Shown here: one piece after another, positions 41,283 to 50,593 of the stretch
Numbering within the stretch: position 1 is the stretch's first letter
How the letters are laid out: the number at the start of each line of letters is the position of its first letter
Assembly (NCBI GenBank): GCA_963811605.1
Contig: CAWESA010000008.1
Location: 248,001 to 312,000 of the forward strand
Direction of reading: 5' to 3'
Origin: CAVQLX01 sp963811605
Lineage (GTDB): Bacteria; Desulfobacterota; Binatia; DP-6
DNA length: 64,000 nt
Program-made: the position numbers and the translations under genes
The notes under the pieces: model-generated
Databases searched by the model: none
What the model was told of the DNA's origin: nothing
The model's input: only the letters and a program-made list of their open reading frames with translations

Positions 41283-41444
41283 ATGCGGGAGCACGAGTTC
41301 AGCATCGACTTGCCCGAGTCGGCGGCGCGGCTCTCGGCTCTCGTCCATCGCTACGATCCCTGGAAGGAATACGCCCCCGCGGTGCTCGACGTCGAGATCG
41401 TCTGGCCCGGCGACGCGGACGGCAATGGCCTGCTGTGCAAGTGA
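41283..41444 (+). pseudogene. Truncated SRPBCC-family fragment
   Basis: 53 residues beginning MREHEFSIDLPESAARLSAL, with KEYAPAVLDVEIVWPGDADG, resemble the first strand and helices of SRPBCC (polyketide cyclase/START-like) proteins of ~180 aa. The frame stops at LLCK where the family normally continues (GNGRLR...). A 3'-deleted remnant is the simplest reading. Confidence 0.55.
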
Positions 41445-41555
41445 TCCATCGGTGCCGCAGGCGAACGGTGAGACGCCGGCCGCGCTCGGCCATGTTGGTG
41501 GGCGCGGCGTTGACCCGGCGGTTGCCCCAGCAGTAGGAGCCTCCGCAGCGACGTG

Positions 41556-44500
41556 ATGCGTCCGATGGAGTGCCCGCGCTGTCATAACGCCAATGCCGAC
41601 GGTGCCCGCTTCTGTGGCGAGTGCGGCGCGAGCCTGACCCGTGACGTGACGTGCGCTGGCTGCGGCCAGGCGAATCCTGTGGGTCAGAAATACTGCAACG
41701 GCTGCGGCCAGCGCCTGGGAGAGTCTGCGGGGGCGGCAGAGCGTGATCCCCGCGCCTATACGCCGCAGGACCTCGCGGCGAAGATCCTCCAGTCGAAGTC
41801 CGCGCTCGAAGGCGAGCGCAAGCAAGTGACCGTGCTCTTCGCCGACGTGAAGGGCTCGATGGAGCTCGCCGAGCGGCTCGACCCCGAGGACTGGCACCGC
41901 ATCATGGACCGCTTCTTCCAGCTCCTCGCCGAGGGTGTGCACCGCTTCGAGGGCACGGTCGTCCAGTTCACCGGTGACGGGGTGATGGCGCTGTTCGGCG
42001 CCCCGCTCGCGCACGAGGACCACGCCCAGCGCGCCTGCTGGGCGGCGCTCCATCTCGCCGAGGAGCTGCGACGCTACGCGCAGCAGCTTCGGCGTGAGGG
42101 CGGGCTCGACTTCGCGGTGCGCCTCGGCCTCAACTCCGGCGAGGTGGTGGTCGGGAAGATCGGCGACGACCTGCGCATGGACTACACGGCGCAGGGGCAC
42201 ACCGTGGGTCTCGCGCAGCGGATGGAGCAGCTCGCCGAGACAGGACGGATCTACCTGACCGAGCACACCGCGGCTCTCGTCTCCGGGCTGTTTGGCCTCG
42301 AGGACCTCGGGCACTTCACGGTCAAGGGCGCTAGTGAGCCGCTGCGAGTCTACGAGCTCGCGGGCCCCGGCCAGTATCGTACGCGCCTGGACGTGGCCCG
42401 CACGCGCGGCTTCTCCCGCTTCGTCGGGCGCAGCGACGACATGGCGGCACTCGAGGCCGCGCTTGCCCAGGCCCTCGGTGGAAACGGTCAGGTGATCGGC
42501 GTCGTGGCCGAGCCCGGGGTCGGCAAGAGCCGCCTCTGCTACGAGTTCGCGGTGCGCTGCCGGGCACGTGGGCTTGCCGTCGACGAGGCGCATGGCGTGG
42601 CGCACGGAAAGGCGATCCCCTTCCTCCCCGTCATCGAGTACCTCCGTGCCTACTTCGGCATCACCGAACGCGACGCCGACCAGGCGACGCGCGAGAAGAT
42701 CGCCGGCAAGCTCCTGCTCCTCGATCCCCAGTTCGCCGACTCGCTGCCGCTCCTGTTCGACTTCCTGGGGGTGTCGGATCCCGAGCGGCCCGCGCCGCGG
42801 ACCGATCCCGAGGTGCGCCAGCGCCTGCTCTTCGCCGCCATGAAGCGCCTCGTCCACGCCCGGAGCCGCCGCGAGCCCGGGGTCACCGTGCTCGAGGACC
42901 TGCACTGGATCGATGGGGGAAGCGAGGCGTTCCTCGAGAACTTCGTCGAGGCGGTGGCGGGTACGCGCACGCTCGTCGTGGTCAACTTCCGACCGGAATA
43001 CCACGCCGGCTGGATGCAGAAGTCCTACTATCAGCAGCTCCCGCTCGCGCCCCTCGGAGCCGAGGCCAGCGCCGAGCTGCTCCACGACGTCCTCGGCGCC
43101 GACCCCTCACTGGGGGGGCTGGCCGATCGGATCCGGCAGCGCACCGCGGGCAATCCGTTCTTCATCGAGGAGATCGTGCAAGGGCTGGTCGAGGCGGGCC
43201 ATCTGCACGGTAGCAAGGGTGCGTACCGGCTGGCGACCCCGGCGGGTGACGACGCCCTGCCCGGCACGGTGCAGGCGGTGCTGGCGGCGCGTATCGATCG
43301 CCTGGGCGAGCGTGAGAAGTCGGTCCTGCAGACCGCGGCGGTGATCGGCAAGCAGTTCACGGAGCCCGTCCTGCGGCACGTGGCCGAGCTGGCGGCAGCG
43401 GAGGTCGCTGCCGCGCTCGATGCGCTCGCGCGGAGCGAGTTCCTCTACGAGGAGGCGCTCTATCCGGAGGCTGCGTACGCCTTCAAGCATCCCCTCACGC
43501 AGGAGGTGGCCTACCGCTCACAGCTCGGCGCACGCCGGGCGAAGGTGCACGCCGCGGTCGCGCGCACGATCGCCACGCTCTACCCTGAGCAGCTGGATCA
43601 GAGGGCCGCCGAGCTCGCGTATCACTGGGAGGCCGCAGGCGACGTCCTCGAAGCGGCGCGCTGGCACGCGCGGGCAGCGGAGTGGACCGCGGTGAGCGAT
43701 GCGCGCGAGGCGCTGCGCCACTGGCAGCGGGTGCGCGCGCTCCTCGAGCCGCTCCCGGCGGCCGCGGCGATGTGCGAGCTCGGCCTGCGAGCCCGGACGG
43801 GTATCCTCAGCCTGGGGTGGCGCCTCGGCATCGACGAGGCGGAGGCTCGTGCGCTGCTGGCCGAGGGGCGGGCGCTGGCAGGGCGGACGCGGGCGCCGCA
43901 TTTACTCGTGCAGCTCACCGTCGCCTACGCAGCGATTCGAGTCTGGGACGGCGGTCTCGACGAAGCGCTCGAGCGCAGCGAGGAGGCCGCGCGGCTCGCC
44001 GACGAGGCGGGCGAGACCGGGTCCTGGCTCGCCGCCCGCATCTGCCTCTCCTACGCATACCTCCTGATGGGACGGTTGCGCGAGGCTCTGACCGCTGCGG
44101 ATGAAGCTCTCGCGCTCGCCCGCGGGAATCCGGAGGCCGGCACGGCCGTTCTCGGAATCGTGCCGCACGTCTTCTTCTATCTGGTCCGGGGCGAGGCGTT
44201 GATGGAGATGAGACGCCTCGACGACAGCGCAGCGACCCTCGGGCGCGGCGCCGAGCTGGCACGCGAGCTCCAGGCGGGCGAGCTCCTCGGGTGGATCCAG
44301 GCCGATCTCGCAGAATTGCTCGCTCGCCGGGGCGACATGCGGGAGGCGCTCGACCACGCATCGCGCGCGCTCCAGCTCGCCGAGACGGTGGGCACCTCCT
44401 TCAGTCAGCTCGGAGCACGTCAGCAGCTCGGCTGGGTGCATGTCTACGACGAGCAGTGGCGGGCCGCCGCCGATTCGCTCGGACGCGCCCTGGCCGTGGT

Positions 44501-44972
44501 TCGGGAGACCCGCACGGGCGTGCCCCTGGAGCCGTGGATTCTCGCGGGCCTCAGCCGGGCTCGGCTCGGACTCGGTGACGGCGCCGGCGCGCGCGTGGCC
44601 GCCGAGGAGAGCATCGCTGCCGCCAAGCGCCTCGGCACGCGGACGTACGAGATGGTCGGGCGGCTGGCCCTTGCCAACGCCCTCACTGGCACCGAGGGCC
44701 TCGCCGCTCGGCAGGCCATCAACGACGCGCTCGACCGCGCGACCGCCCTGGTCGAGGAGACGGGCGCGCGGAGCTGGGAGCCGTGGATCCACGTCGAACG
44801 CGCCGCGCTGGCGCGAGTCCGTGGCGATGAGGTCGCCCGCGAGCGTGAGCTGGGCGAGGCGCGCCGGCTGTTTACCGAGATGGGCGCGACCGGGCACGCG
44901 GAGCGGGTGGCACGGGAGCTGGGATCAAGCGCCGGGTCTGCCTCCCGAATTTCCAGCACGAGCCGGACTTGA
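41556..44972 (+). CDS. Double zinc-ribbon / class III nucleotide cyclase / AAA ATPase / TPR signalling protein
   Basis: A 1138-aa multidomain protein. Two zinc ribbons (ECPRCHNANADGARFCGECG, CAGCGQANPVGQKYCNGCG) open it. The cyclase domain (~85-270) has VTVLFADVKGSMEL and VQFTGDGVMALFG with both metal Asp residues, but GHTVGLAQRM replaces the transition-state Asn by Gly while keeping Arg. FVGRSDDM starts an AAA_16 ATPase with Walker A AEPGVGKSR and Walker B VTVLEDLHWID. The C-terminal ~450 residues are TPR-like helices. Probably a cytoplasmic sensor; cAMP production is uncertain. A small membrane protein gene starts 4 bases later. Confidence 0.87.
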   Translation: MRPMECPRCHNANADGARFCGECGASLTRDVTCAGCGQANPVGQKYCNGCGQRLGESAGAAERDPRAYTPQDLAAKILQSKSALEGERKQVTVLFADVKGSMELAERLDPEDWHRIMDRFFQLLAEGVHRFEGTVVQFTGDGVMALFGAPLAHEDHAQRACWAALHLAEELRRYAQQLRREGGLDFAVRLGLNSGEVVVGKIGDDLRMDYTAQGHTVGLAQRMEQLAETGRIYLTEHTAALVSGLFGLEDLGHFTVKGASEPLRVYELAGPGQYRTRLDVARTRGFSRFVGRSDDMAALEAALAQALGGNGQVIGVVAEPGVGKSRLCYEFAVRCRARGLAVDEAHGVAHGKAIPFLPVIEYLRAYFGITERDADQATREKIAGKLLLLDPQFADSLPLLFDFLGVSDPERPAPRTDPEVRQRLLFAAMKRLVHARSRREPGVTVLEDLHWIDGGSEAFLENFVEAVAGTRTLVVVNFRPEYHAGWMQKSYYQQLPLAPLGAEASAELLHDVLGADPSLGGLADRIRQRTAGNPFFIEEIVQGLVEAGHLHGSKGAYRLATPAGDDALPGTVQAVLAARIDRLGEREKSVLQTAAVIGKQFTEPVLRHVAELAAAEVAAALDALARSEFLYEEALYPEAAYAFKHPLTQEVAYRSQLGARRAKVHAAVARTIATLYPEQLDQRAAELAYHWEAAGDVLEAARWHARAAEWTAVSDAREALRHWQRVRALLEPLPAAAAMCELGLRARTGILSLGWRLGIDEAEARALLAEGRALAGRTRAPHLLVQLTVAYAAIRVWDGGLDEALERSEEAARLADEAGETGSWLAARICLSYAYLLMGRLREALTAADEALALARGNPEAGTAVLGIVPHVFFYLVRGEALMEMRRLDDSAATLGRGAELARELQAGELLGWIQADLAELLARRGDMREALDHASRALQLAETVGTSFSQLGARQQLGWVHVYDEQWRAAADSLGRALAVVRETRTGVPLEPWILAGLSRARLGLGDGAGARVAAEESIAAAKRLGTRTYEMVGRLALANALTGTEGLAARQAINDALDRATALVEETGARSWEPWIHVERAALARVRGDEVARERELGEARRLFTEMGATGHAERVARELGSSAGSASRISSTSRT

Positions 44973-44976
44973 TCCA

Positions 44977-45417
44977 ATGACCAACCCGCCCACCAAAACT
45001 CCCACTCCGATGAACGTGGTCCTGATCGCCAGCCTCGTCCTCTTTGCCATCGCTTGCTGCCTGCCGGCACTCGATTTCCGGAAGAGCGATGGCTCGCACG
45101 ATGTGATGTTTGGCTTGCGGGCACTCGCCATCGGCTGGTCGGGTCTCTTCGCCGGAGTCATGGCGTGGTACGCGAATCCGGTCTGGTTGCTGGGCGTGGT
45201 CCTGGCGTACGTCCGCAAGCCGATCCCGGCGGTGCTCCTGGGGCTGATTGCCATGGGGATTGCGACCGCCACCTTCTCGGTCGTCGGTCGCGAGCTGCCG
45301 GCCGACGAGGGCAACGTCGTGAAAATGACCGTCGTCAAGCTATTGCCTGGCTGTTACGTCTGGATGGCCAGTCTTGTCCTGCTGCCCGTCGCGGCCCTTT
45401 GGTCGAAGTTCCGGTGA
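44977..45417 (+). CDS. Small inner-membrane protein of unknown function
   Basis: A 146-aa protein with about four transmembrane helices: VVLIASLVLFAIACCLPAL, ALAIGWSGLFAGVMAWY, PVWLLGVVLAYV with AVLLGLIAMGIATAT, and a C-terminal YVWMASLVLLPVAALW. No family is recognised. It starts 4 bases after the large cyclase-ATPase gene and precedes a hydrolase-cyclase gene, so it may be a membrane partner of these signalling proteins. Confidence 0.78.
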   Translation: MTNPPTKTPTPMNVVLIASLVLFAIACCLPALDFRKSDGSHDVMFGLRALAIGWSGLFAGVMAWYANPVWLLGVVLAYVRKPIPAVLLGLIAMGIATATFSVVGRELPADEGNVVKMTVVKLLPGCYVWMASLVLLPVAALWSKFR

Positions 45418-45583
45418 CGCCAAGAACCGCCAGCAGGAGGAAACGCCGATCTCCACCAATGGACGCTCATCACGGATTCGGTCGATGCGCGACCTGCTCT
45501 GCGACGCTCCGTCGCCGCTCCGGGATGGATATGCCCGCCCTGATTGGTTGCCGCTGCCGCCAGCACCGTGCGATGTTGTCCCC

Positions 45584-46936
45584 ATGCCGGCGCCCGGGGA
45601 CGTATCCTACGCACGCACTGCCGACGGCATCGACATAGCCTACACGGTGTTCGGTCACGGTCCCGACCTGCTGATCGCTCCCGGCTTCGTCACCCACCTC
45701 GACCTGATGTGGGACTTTCCGCCGTTCAAGGCGCTGGCGGCCCTTGCGCGGTCCTTCCGGGTGATTGTCTTCGACAAGCGGGGCACCGGACTCTCCGATC
45801 GCTCGTTGGGGTTCGGAAGCGTCGAGGACCGCACCGAAGACCTGCGGGCGGTGCTCGACGCGGTCCACTCGAAGCAGGCGATCGTGTACGGAATATCGGA
45901 GAGTGGGCCGCTGTGTACGTACTTCGCGGTTGCCCGTCCCGAGCGTGTCCTCGCCCTCGTCTTGTTCGGGACGATGGCCGTTTTCGACGACACGCTGCCG
46001 CTGCCGCACGGCCCGGACGGGCGGGTCCCCAGTGCGGACGCCTGGATCGACTGGATGTCGGGCGAGTGGGGCACGGGCGAGGTCTACAGCACGTTTCTCT
46101 CGAAGCCCCCGGACGCCGCGGCCGTGAAACGGGTGCTGGCGCGCTACGAGCGCAGCGCGTGCACCCCGCAGATGGCTCGGGAGATCATGACGCGGAACCT
46201 CGAGATGAACGTCGCATCCCTCCTGCCGTCGGTCTCGGTCCCGACGCTGGTGATGCACTGTGCGGGCGATCCCGTGGTCCACGTCGAGCACGGCCGCCGT
46301 CTTGCGCTCGGGATCCCCGGCGCCAGATGGGCGGAGATCGATGGAGACTTCCACGGCAGTTGGCTGCGTGAGGACATCGAGAAGGTGTCGGGACCACTCG
46401 TCGGGTTCCTCGCCGAGATCGTCGGCACGGACGCCCACGCCGTGGACGCGCGTTGTGCCCGCGAGGTGGCCACCGTCCTGTTCACCGACATCGTCGCCTC
46501 CACGGAGCGCGCCAGCGAGATCGGCGATGACGCCTGGCGGACGCTGCTCGACGAGCACGATTCCGCCGCCGCCGGCGTCGTGGCTGATGCGGGTGGGAGA
46601 CTCGTCAAGACGACGGGCGATGGCATTCTCGCCACGTTCGCGGGACCCTCCGGGGCGATTGCCGCCGCGCGCGCGCTCCAGGAGGCCACGCTCCCGCTCG
46701 GCGTGAGCATCCGGGCCGGGGTCCACACGGGTGAGATCGAGCGACGGGGCGACGACATCGGCGGGCTCGGCGTGCACATCGCCTCGCGCATCTCGGAGCT
46801 GGCAAGAAGCGGCGAGATCCTCGTGTCACGCACGACGCGCGACCTCGCCGCGGGTTCACGGATCGAGTTCGCGGCCCGCGGCACGCACCAGCTCAGGGGC
46901 GTTCCCGACGATTGGCAGGTGTTCGCCGCCGGCTAG
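45584..46936 (+). CDS. Alpha/beta-hydrolase fused to a class III nucleotide-cyclase domain
   Basis: A 450-aa fusion. Residues ~1-280 are an alpha/beta-hydrolase (RVIVFDKRGTGLSDR, nucleophile elbow YGISESGPL, acid in MHCAGDPVVH, catalytic His in DGDFHGSW). Residues ~290-450 are a cyclase domain (VATVLFTDIVASTERA, TTGDGILATFAGP, GLGVHIASRIS). The Asn of the cyclase transition state is His, as is common in this fusion family, so cyclase activity is doubtful. Upstream in-frame ATG 45485 would add 33 unconserved residues; 45584 is preferred. Confidence 0.86.
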   Translation: MPAPGDVSYARTADGIDIAYTVFGHGPDLLIAPGFVTHLDLMWDFPPFKALAALARSFRVIVFDKRGTGLSDRSLGFGSVEDRTEDLRAVLDAVHSKQAIVYGISESGPLCTYFAVARPERVLALVLFGTMAVFDDTLPLPHGPDGRVPSADAWIDWMSGEWGTGEVYSTFLSKPPDAAAVKRVLARYERSACTPQMAREIMTRNLEMNVASLLPSVSVPTLVMHCAGDPVVHVEHGRRLALGIPGARWAEIDGDFHGSWLREDIEKVSGPLVGFLAEIVGTDAHAVDARCAREVATVLFTDIVASTERASEIGDDAWRTLLDEHDSAAAGVVADAGGRLVKTTGDGILATFAGPSGAIAAARALQEATLPLGVSIRAGVHTGEIERRGDDIGGLGVHIASRISELARSGEILVSRTTRDLAAGSRIEFAARGTHQLRGVPDDWQVFAAG

Positions 46937-46986
46937 GCGCAATGCCGTCATCATCCCTCGCGGCGCGGCCGCGGCAAGGTCGGCCC

Positions 46987-49062
46987 TCAACGCAGGCGCA
47001 GCAGCGTCCGGAACAGCGCTCGCAACGTCACGCCCCCACGATCCCGCACGCTGGTATCGGCCTGGAGCGAGAGTGTGCGGCTGCGCTCCAGCAACGCACG
47101 GCCGAGCCTGTTCAGCCGCAGCTTTCCTTGCGTTGATCGCGCTGTTCGCCCGAACGTCCGGGAAAACTTCGCTGTCACCGCCACCTGTCCGCCGGTGGTC
47201 TGGGGGCGTACGGCGAGCGTCAGGTTCATCGGCGACGCCACGCAGGCGCTCGCGAGTGCCCGGCGCAGATAGCGGCAGTCACGCGTCGCGCAGTCCGACG
47301 GGATGACCGGGAGATTGGAGCAGCTCGCGAACCCCTGCATGTCGACCTTCGCCTTGCCCTTGCCGCTCCCCCCGACATCGATCGAGAACGGCACGGCGAT
47401 CGTCCTCTGCTTGGCGCCGGGAGGCACCTCGATGACCGGGGGGACGTCCACCACGACGTTCACCGCTTTGCAGACGGCGTTCTGGCATGCTGCGGTGGTG
47501 GCCGGAACGGCGTCGTTGCATAGCTCGCCGTCGGCCTTCTTCGGATTCGCGGGGCACGCGGCGCCGACACCATCGCAGGTGGCAGACTGGTCACACGGAG
47601 CAGACGCGTCGCGGCAGATGGTGCCGGGGGACGCCACCCGGCACGTCGCGTCGCAGCACGAGCCGGACGCGCCGTTCGCAGGCCCGGCGTCGCACTGCTC
47701 GCCGACTACGGAATCGACCACCCCGTTGCCGCAGGGGTTCAGCGTCGTGGTGGTGGTCGTGGACGACGTGGTGCTCGACGTCGCCGAATCGGTGCTCGGG
47801 GTCGAACTGCTGGTCGTCGTGGACGTGGACGTCGTCGACGACGTGCTGCTGCTCGTCGTCGAGCTCGTACTCGTCGTCGACGACGTGGACGTCGTGGTGC
47901 TGCTGATCGTCGTGGTGGGCGAGGCACTGCCCGGAGGTGTCGCGAACCGCCCGGCGGCGGCGACGCCGGGCGGGCCGAGCAGCGTCACGTCGCTCGGCGC
48001 TCCCAGCGCGGCGTCCTCGATCACGTCGCACGCCTGCGGCCGATTCTGGAACGGATTGAACCAGGTGAGCGAGTTGTCCTTCTTCGAGACGACGTACGCC
48101 AGCTCGCCATCCGCCCGCGCCGCGACACCCTGGGGGTCGTTCGCCGTCCCCCGTCCGGTGCGCCACGCCGCGCTGCAGCCGACGGGGAAGCCGTCGCTCA
48201 GCGGGTAGACGCGCACCGAGTCCGGGCTCCGGACGGCGACGAGGAGCCGCGTGCCGTCGGGCGTGACGTCGGCCCCCACCGAGCGAAAGTTGCTCTCTGC
48301 CGCCAGCGGGTACTCGGCCACCCGGCCGCTCGCGGTGTCGACGATCATGAGCTCGGGGCAGTCGCACGTGACGTACAGCCAGCGTCCGCTCGGATGCGCC
48401 GCGATCGAGACCGGCTCACGCGGCAGTGGCAAGTCCTCGCGGAAGCCGCCGCGCTCGCTGAGCACGACGAGCCGGCTGCGACCGCCGGCCGCGAAGGTCG
48501 CGAAGACGAGCGCTCCCGACTGCGGCGTGTCGACGGCGACCAAGGTGCGCAGGGCGCCGGTCTCGTCCAGCGCGCCGGTCGTCAGCACCGTCTCGCGCGC
48601 CCGGGCGTTGATCGTGACGATCGACCGGTTCACGTTGGTTACGTAGACATTCCGGCCGTCCGGATGGACGGCCACGTACTGCGGCCCGGCGAGGAGCTCG
48701 TTCGGGTCGGCGACCGTGTCCGAGGTTCCGGTGGCCGGATTCACGACCATGACCTTGTTCGCAGCGGTGCTCGTGACGTAGACCTGCACCTCGCCGTCCA
48801 CCCGTCCCACCGCGACGTCCTGCGGATCCGCTGCGGTCCCGAGCGGCTTCGACGTCATCAGCTCCGTCTGGGCATCGATCACGCGCAGGCGAGCGGCCGA
48901 TGGCGAGGCGACGTAGACGCGCTGATCGGGGGCAGCGAACGCACCCGCGCAGGGCACCAGCAGCCAGACGATGACGGCCAGCAGGCGCTCCGTCGGCACG
49001 ACGCCGCGGATGGTCGGCAGGCATGAACGAGATGGCAGCCCCGCGTCGGACCGAGCGATCAT
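46987..49062 (-). CDS. Secreted YncE-like beta-propeller with Ser/Thr linker and disintegrin-like Cys-rich domain
   Basis: Up to 691 aa. A signal peptide (LLAVIVWLLVPCAGAFAA) follows a long n-region; GTG 48999 would give a more normal start. Residues ~50-370 are propeller blades (YVAVHPDGRNVYVTNVN, SIAAHPSGRWLYVTCDC, VTPDGTRLLVAV). A ~55-residue Ser/Thr linker follows (DNA of GTC/GAC-type low complexity near 47750-47920). Then CGNGVVDSVVGEQCDAGP, GSCCDATCRV and CDQSATCDG form a disintegrin-like module. A basic C-terminal domain of ~170 residues ends the protein. Probably a surface-attached binding protein. Confidence 0.83.
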   Translation of the reverse strand: MIARSDAGLPSRSCLPTIRGVVPTERLLAVIVWLLVPCAGAFAAPDQRVYVASPSAARLRVIDAQTELMTSKPLGTAADPQDVAVGRVDGEVQVYVTSTAANKVMVVNPATGTSDTVADPNELLAGPQYVAVHPDGRNVYVTNVNRSIVTINARARETVLTTGALDETGALRTLVAVDTPQSGALVFATFAAGGRSRLVVLSERGGFREDLPLPREPVSIAAHPSGRWLYVTCDCPELMIVDTASGRVAEYPLAAESNFRSVGADVTPDGTRLLVAVRSPDSVRVYPLSDGFPVGCSAAWRTGRGTANDPQGVAARADGELAYVVSKKDNSLTWFNPFQNRPQACDVIEDAALGAPSDVTLLGPPGVAAAGRFATPPGSASPTTTISSTTTSTSSTTSTSSTTSSSTSSTTSTSTTTSSSTPSTDSATSSTTSSTTTTTTLNPCGNGVVDSVVGEQCDAGPANGASGSCCDATCRVASPGTICRDASAPCDQSATCDGVGAACPANPKKADGELCNDAVPATTAACQNAVCKAVNVVVDVPPVIEVPPGAKQRTIAVPFSIDVGGSGKGKAKVDMQGFASCSNLPVIPSDCATRDCRYLRRALASACVASPMNLTLAVRPQTTGGQVAVTAKFSRTFGRTARSTQGKLRLNRLGRALLERSRTLSLQADTSVRDRGGVTLRALFRTLLRLR

Positions 49063-49398
49063 AGCGGTCTAGCCATTTCCATGCCCGCGTGACAGGGGCG
49101 AGTGATGTGATCCAATCTGCCGTCTCCCCGGTGCGAGCGGTGGACCGTGTCGCGCGAGACTGTCCGGCACGGCGGACGGCGCTGTCCGAGGCGCAGGACC
49201 GGTAGTCAAAGCAACTCCCGGCCGGTGTCGCCTGAGGAACCGCCGCTCCAGCGATTCGTGGCCCTACCTGCCCGCAGAACTAAACACGGCCAATCGGTTC
49301 AGCGGAAGGGCGGGCGCCTACCGTGGCACGGAAGCGCCGAGTGACCTTTGCGTGAGGGCGGGTCGCGCCGGACGCGACGCGGCCCACCCTTCCGCAGT
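49063..49398. other. Intergenic stretch, no gene seen
   Basis: No coding frame is convincing. On the minus strand, just after the stop at 49399, GTCGCG/CGCGAC with outer GGGC/GCCC form a GC hairpin without a T-run. The left part should contain the promoter of the gene starting at 49062. Confidence 0.4.
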
Positions 49399-50484
49399 TC
49401 AAGAAGTAGGATAGCTCAAGGTCTTGGGATCGGTCTTCGTAAAGGTCAAGAAGAACGGACTCCCCAACGGACCGCCGGACTGCACGAAGACATCATGGGT
49501 ATAGGTGACCGTACTCTTCGCCACGTCCACGGAGTAGCGGCGCACCTCTCCGGTGTCTGGGCCGTTACCAGTGATGGGGACGAAGAGGTGCCCTCCCGGG
49601 CCGAAGAGGATCGCCTGCGCAAAGGCCCGATCAGCACCCACGGAGTCCAGGTCGATCTTTCCGACGAACAGCCCGTCTGCGTCGTAGACGCGTATCGAGT
49701 CCCCGTCGTTTGCGTCCGCTCGGAAGCTCGTAACAAAAAGGTATCCCTCCGGGCTAAACACAAGTCCGTCGGGACGGTTCAGCCGACCCGGGTCGCCGTT
49801 GGGGTTCTCGTCGCGGATGAACACGTCTACGAAGCTGCCGTCGGGCCTGAAGCGTAGCACGTAGCCGCCGAGTCCGCTGGTCAGCTTCCGAACGGAAACG
49901 TAGAGTAGGCCGTCTGGGCCAAACACGACGCCGCGCGGATGGCATGCCTCCGGGGGGATACCCGTAGGAGGAATAGGAGGACTCAGACTGCCGAGGAACT
50001 TGCCGCCGAAGTTATACTCCAGGACACTGCCCGGGAGTGAGATGTCGTCCGAGAACTGTAAATTCGCCACAAAGAATCGCCGACCATGCCCGAGAACCAT
50101 ACCCTGTGGCGCGAAGGGGGCATTCGGGTCGGTCTGGGGGACTACGGCCTTCTTGGAAGCGCCATCCTTCAACCTGTAACGGAGGATCTCACCGGCGATC
50201 GGCAGATCGACATTCTGGTTGACGACCAAAAGGTCTTTGCCGACCACAAGCATCCCTTGTGATCCGGTGAGCCCGCCACTTCCGGATTGCACGAACACGC
50301 CCCTCGGATCGCTGTTGGACTTCGTATTGGGGATGAAGTCCCCAGAGCGCGCGTCGAACCGCTTGATGGTATTGTCAGCATTGTCAGCGATGTACAGGAT
50401 GTCCCCGCTCGCCGCAGGCGCCGGTTGGGCAAAGGCCTGCATCCCCAAGATGAACAGCAGTGCAAGGAACCGCGACTTCTTCAT
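49399..50484 (-). CDS. Secreted NHL/SMP-30-like beta-propeller protein
   Basis: A 361-aa exported protein. AAAGGAAGGA is a strong ribosome site before ATG 50484, and residues 1-26 (MKKSRFLALLFILGMQ...) are a signal peptide, which decides the start against a longer frame beginning at 50691. Blades are seen as GDILYIADNADNTIKRFD, GVVFGPDGLLYVSVRK, GLVFSPEGYLFVTSFR and AILFGPGGHLFVPITG. Such six-bladed propellers bind ligands or act as lactonases; no catalytic set can be assigned by eye. GC content is lower than its neighbours. Confidence 0.85.
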   Translation of the reverse strand: MKKSRFLALLFILGMQAFAQPAPAASGDILYIADNADNTIKRFDARSGDFIPNTKSNSDPRGVFVQSGSGGLTGSQGMLVVGKDLLVVNQNVDLPIAGEILRYRLKDGASKKAVVPQTDPNAPFAPQGMVLGHGRRFFVANLQFSDDISLPGSVLEYNFGGKFLGSLSPPIPPTGIPPEACHPRGVVFGPDGLLYVSVRKLTSGLGGYVLRFRPDGSFVDVFIRDENPNGDPGRLNRPDGLVFSPEGYLFVTSFRADANDGDSIRVYDADGLFVGKIDLDSVGADRAFAQAILFGPGGHLFVPITGNGPDTGEVRRYSVDVAKSTVTYTHDVFVQSGGPLGSPFFLTFTKTDPKTLSYPTS

Positions 50485-50593
50485 TTGAATCCTTCCTTTC
50501 AGAAGCTGCATACGATGATTCGCAAGACTCTCACTCTTCGCTCTCTTGGCGAGCGCGAACCCACTGGCGGGGAGTCGCGAGAGAGTTGCGGGC

